DNA of 64,000 nucleotides from Sedimentibacter sp. MB35-C1 (lineage in GTDB: Bacteria; Bacillota; Clostridia; Tissierellales; Sedimentibacteraceae): contig NZ_CP133188.1 in assembly GCF_030913635.1 (NCBI RefSeq), positions 3,162,001 through 3,226,000 on the forward strand. Reading direction: 5' to 3'. Positions 61,345-64,000 of the stretch are shown one piece after another. The notes under the pieces are model-generated. The model ran no database searches. It was given only the letters and a program-made list of their open reading frames with translations, and was not told where the DNA came from. Numbering within the stretch: position 1 is the first letter of the stretch; every line of letters begins with the position of its first letter. Both the position numbers and the translations under genes were made by a program.

Positions 61345-63678
61345 TTATTTCATGCGAATTATATCTTCCATTGCCATATATTGGTATCCTTCACCTTTTC
61401 TTGCTTTTATATAATCCGCTCCATAATCGCCTTCAGACTTGTCGCGTGCGATTAGCATAATACCGCCCGGCTGTCCGTAAGAGTTTTCAATGATTAATGT
61501 TCGTGCTGCCGAATCAAATATATAGCTGCTTGTTCTGTAATCTTCCTCGTCAAGTTCCATTTTTCTATTCATAATACCGATAAAATATGCACAATTTTTC
61601 CCGTCCAATATCTTGATGCCTACATCCGGATACGAGTCATATTCTGGGTCCGTAGACCAGTAACCTTCAAACCATTTAACATCAAATTCCGGTTCTTTTT
61701 CCGCTGCAATCACAAGTTCCATTGTCTTTGCACGATCCGTAGTGTTTACCACTAACACCAGATAGCGATATTTCTTTTCCAATGAATTTGAAAATGCCGG
61801 GACGGAAACAGTTGTACCTTGCTGAGTCGTCGTCTCCTTTGAAAGCGACTTCAAAAGCACCAGCTCCTCGCCATTTTTGGCGCTAATGCTGACTGCAGCA
61901 TCCTTATCCAGCTTTTCCCGTTCCTTTTCAGTCATATCAAGTGCAACGACTCTCGCACCGCAGGCGGGAACGTTAAGCTCAAATTTCTGCCCATCCTCAC
62001 TGATGAGCTTATCGGCTTTCAGTGAAAGCACCGATGTAAAAAGTGATACGGCATAGTTGGGGTCAAGCTTTGAGGAAAAGTCTTTTGCGGATTTTCCTGC
62101 ATTTTCTACGATGGTCTGGTGGAGGATATACGGCTTATACGCATATTCCGCCCAGACGCTCTCCTCGCCCATCAGGAGCTTTGTGAAGAAATCTATTGCA
62201 TATTCCGAGGGTGCTCCCACACAGCCGTCTATCCAGCTTTGCCATTTGCTCACCTGCAAATAACCGCCGGTGGAATAGATGTCGATTAGTCCCGACATCT
62301 TATCGTTGCCGGAAAGGGCGTCCGCGCCGTCATACCAGCCGTCCCGGCTCGCCCAGTAAGCGACCAGCGCGCCGCGGGCGTATCCGGCGCTCGCGGAGTC
62401 GGAGGCAGGATATATGCCGTCGTAAAGCTCATATTGACGGGCACTGTGATCGCCTGTGCCGCCGAAATATTTTTCGAGAAATACCGCCGTCGCTTCGTCC
62501 AGCCAATTGAGGCGTTTATACTGGGTCGTAACATAGCACTCCTGCACAAAGTGCATAAGCTCATGTGCGAATATGCTCGTGACCGAATCGAGGTTGAAAT
62601 TCGTAAACAGCAGGCGGCTGAAATTCATGTAACCGCTGTCAATGCCCCACCAGCTTGAAACATATTGCGCGTAGGTGGGTGTGGCGGCGTCGGCGCTTTT
62701 TAGCGTTGTTACATGGATATCCATAGGCCATTCGGTGCGCCTCGACATATCGAAGCCGAACTCCCCGTATTTCGCATAGACCTGCTCCATACGCGAGAGC
62801 AGCGCCTCTACGTCGCCCGGCTCCACCGTGGTTGCCATAAACCGCGAGCGGTCAAAAATGAGATTGAAGCGTTGGCTTTGCGAGGCGCTTACGAGCTTGA
62901 CCTTGAACTGGATGTCAAAGCGCATTTTGTCGCTGTAGGTCGGGGAAACGAAGCCCTTGCCCTTCAAGTAGACGTTGCCGGACAGCTCGCCGTAGCCTGA
63001 GGGGGTTATCTTTGCGGTCAGCTCTCCGTCCTGCTCCGAGGCCACGATATGGTCGTAAACCATGACCTTCTCGCCCGTCTCGTCCTGCATGGAAAAACCG
63101 ATATCGAGATACAAACGCTCATTTTCCGCAAGGGTCAGATCATCCGGCATTGGCGCGGACAGCGTCACTTCGCCCTCGGGTATGTCCGCAAACGCCAGCT
63201 CATAACCGACGGAGACAGCCCCCTCATCTAAGTCGATAGGGGCGGTTTTGGCATTTTCAAGCGTCGCCCCGCCGTATGCGCCGCCGAAATACACGCTCAT
63301 TCCAGAAAGCTCCGCCACGCCGTTTTCGACGCGGATGTTGCCAAGTTTTTGCGGTCTGTCCTTCACCATAAACCCCGGCCAGCCGTAGAGCGCCACCGCC
63401 GCGATCTGTATGACAAGCAATACGGAAAGCCCGATGCACAATGTATTGCGCCCGCCGTTTCTTTTCGGTGCTGCGGCACTTTTTCTTTTTGGCGCCGCAA
63501 CGGGCGGAGTATATTCTTGAGGCTGCACCTCGGTTTTAGTCTGCGTCTGCGGCACAGGTTTCGGCTGTGCTGCGGGGACAGGATTCGCGGGCGCGTCAAG
63601 CACCGCTGCGCCGCATTTGGCGCAGAAGCGAGCGGCGGTATGAAGTTCATTGCCGCAATTCGTACAATATTTCCCCAT
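61345..63678 (-). CDS. Zinc-ribbon membrane protein with a gluzincin metallopeptidase domain
   Basis: 777 residues. N-terminal ribbon YCTNCGNELHTAARFCAKCG, a Pro/Gln-rich linker, one helix (about 80-100), then a large external region. The zinc protease motif is SIFAHELMHFVQECY (H372-E-x-x-H376), with a downstream glutamate in NWLDEATAVFLEKYFGG, the third ligand. This matches peptidase families with a single-pass anchor. The ribbon side should be cytoplasmic and the protease outside. Substrate unknown. It heads the complete genes of the GC-rich operon. Confidence 0.82.
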   Translation of the reverse strand: MGKYCTNCGNELHTAARFCAKCGAAVLDAPANPVPAAQPKPVPQTQTKTEVQPQEYTPPVAAPKRKSAAAPKRNGGRNTLCIGLSVLLVIQIAAVALYGWPGFMVKDRPQKLGNIRVENGVAELSGMSVYFGGAYGGATLENAKTAPIDLDEGAVSVGYELAFADIPEGEVTLSAPMPDDLTLAENERLYLDIGFSMQDETGEKVMVYDHIVASEQDGELTAKITPSGYGELSGNVYLKGKGFVSPTYSDKMRFDIQFKVKLVSASQSQRFNLIFDRSRFMATTVEPGDVEALLSRMEQVYAKYGEFGFDMSRRTEWPMDIHVTTLKSADAATPTYAQYVSSWWGIDSGYMNFSRLLFTNFNLDSVTSIFAHELMHFVQECYVTTQYKRLNWLDEATAVFLEKYFGGTGDHSARQYELYDGIYPASDSASAGYARGALVAYWASRDGWYDGADALSGNDKMSGLIDIYSTGGYLQVSKWQSWIDGCVGAPSEYAIDFFTKLLMGEESVWAEYAYKPYILHQTIVENAGKSAKDFSSKLDPNYAVSLFTSVLSLKADKLISEDGQKFELNVPACGARVVALDMTEKEREKLDKDAAVSISAKNGEELVLLKSLSKETTTQQGTTVSVPAFSNSLEKKYRYLVLVVNTTDRAKTMELVIAAEKEPEFDVKWFEGYWSTDPEYDSYPDVGIKILDGKNCAYFIGIMNRKMELDEEDYRTSSYIFDSAARTLIIENSYGQPGGIMLIARDKSEGDYGADYIKARKGEGYQYMAMEDIIRMK

Positions 63679-63690
63679 ATCTGCACCTCC

Positions 63691-64000
63691 TTATGGCCGC
63701 ACCAGCGCAACAAGCGCCGGTGTCCCGTCGGGCGTATCCATCGTACCGACGGCGTATTGCTTCCCATTAAGCTCGTAGAACTGCGTCAGGTGTATGGTTC
63801 CCGCACCGGACGCCCACAGGCCGCCCTTTTCCCACTTGCCCAGAAATACGCTGTCTTCCATATCCGTTTCATCGAAGCTCTCTCCTTCGTTGGCCCAAAA
63901 AATCTGATACCAGTCGAGAGTGAGGCTCAGGCTCTCCGCCGTACCTGCAAGGGCGACATTGAGAAACTCCATAGCGCCCGCGTCGTATTCGTTATTGGGG
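63691..64000 (-). CDS. Hypothetical protein, partial (N-terminus beyond window)
   Basis: The frame is open to the window edge. Visible part: VALAGTAESLSLTLDWYQIF, EDSVFLGKWEKGGLWASGAG and IHLTQFYELNGKQYAVGTMD. It has no motif I recognise. It ends 12 bp before the metallopeptidase start and is GC-rich, so it belongs to the same operon. Confidence 0.6.
   Translation of the reverse strand, partial: PNNEYDAGAMEFLNVALAGTAESLSLTLDWYQIFWANEGESFDETDMEDSVFLGKWEKGGLWASGAGTIHLTQFYELNGKQYAVGTMDTPDGTPALVALVRP

Noticed and set aside
1-64000. tRNA, rRNA or CRISPR arrays
   Set aside because: No cloverleaf, conserved rRNA segment or regularly spaced repeat was seen on either strand when reading the sequence; a covariance or CRISPR search was not possible.

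Overview
The window looks like chromosomal DNA of a low-GC anaerobic Firmicute of the class Clostridia. Most of it is AT-rich, coding density is high, ribosome sites are strong AGGAGG type, TTG and GTG starts are common, and the families are typical of Clostridia: MepA-like MATE pumps, a CDD-like class D beta-lactamase, TAXI-TRAP uptake, a TyrR-like sigma-54 activator and Tn4451/TndX-type serine recombinases. No rRNA, tRNA or CRISPR array was seen. Nearly all genes are on the minus strand.

Layout. (1) 1-9.9 kb: a partial MATE pump with a terminator-bearing leader; a MerR regulator that appears to control a divergent MATE pump and a downstream acetyltransferase through two copies of one 18-bp operator; a lipoprotein; a class D beta-lactamase between two deletion derivatives of one IS3-family element; and a three-gene envelope operon. 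(2) 10.1-13.8 kb: a two-component operon with an extra kinase-like membrane sensor that lacks an ATPase domain. (3) 14.2-20.8 kb: a type I restriction-modification operon ordered half-S, R, S, M. (4) 21.1-30.5 kb: a truncated DUF218 gene, then a catabolic operon (amidohydrolase, cupin, PreA-like FMN/Fe-S enzyme, TRAP binding protein and permease, tautomerase, HpcH/HpaI aldolase). It has a clear sigma-54 promoter and a divergent sigma-54 activator.

(5) 31.7-42.7 kb: a defence island, probably carried by an integrative element with a decayed serine recombinase at one end. It encodes a DNA adenine methylase, a HerA-like ATPase, a NurA-like nuclease with an inserted zinc ribbon, the Kiwa pair KwaA-KwaB, and a DUF4365-type nuclease-like protein. 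Methylase-HerA-NurA is the best candidate here for a little-described system. (6) 42.7-50.4 kb: small cargo genes (hydrolase, OsmC, two Crp/Fnr regulators, methyltransferase, acetyltransferase, TetR/FMN-binding/flavodoxin operon) mixed with wrecks of AraC, ABC ATPase, Fur and DtxR genes. (7) 50.8-58 kb: a small cassette flanked by two copies of a hairpin element, three overlapping serine recombinase genes, a SHOCT-like protein and a MazF toxin. (8) 58-64 kb: a structured non-coding kilobase, then a much more GC-rich operon of zinc-ribbon membrane proteins and a metallopeptidase.

A thread through the window is a scar of about 100 bp seen five times in the same orientation, near 7.2, 31.75, 42.67, 47.8 and 50.64 kb. 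Each copy keeps a CTCAACGTG-like block and a CCTTGGCG-like block 40-42 bp apart. On the minus strand each reads as the tail of an RlmD/TrmA-family rRNA methyltransferase (AKG, about 13 residues, then HVE-x-V/I). The scars sit at boundaries between gene blocks, which suggests repeated insertion at, or accretion of, elements that target such a 3' end. All family calls come from reading motifs; no database search was run.
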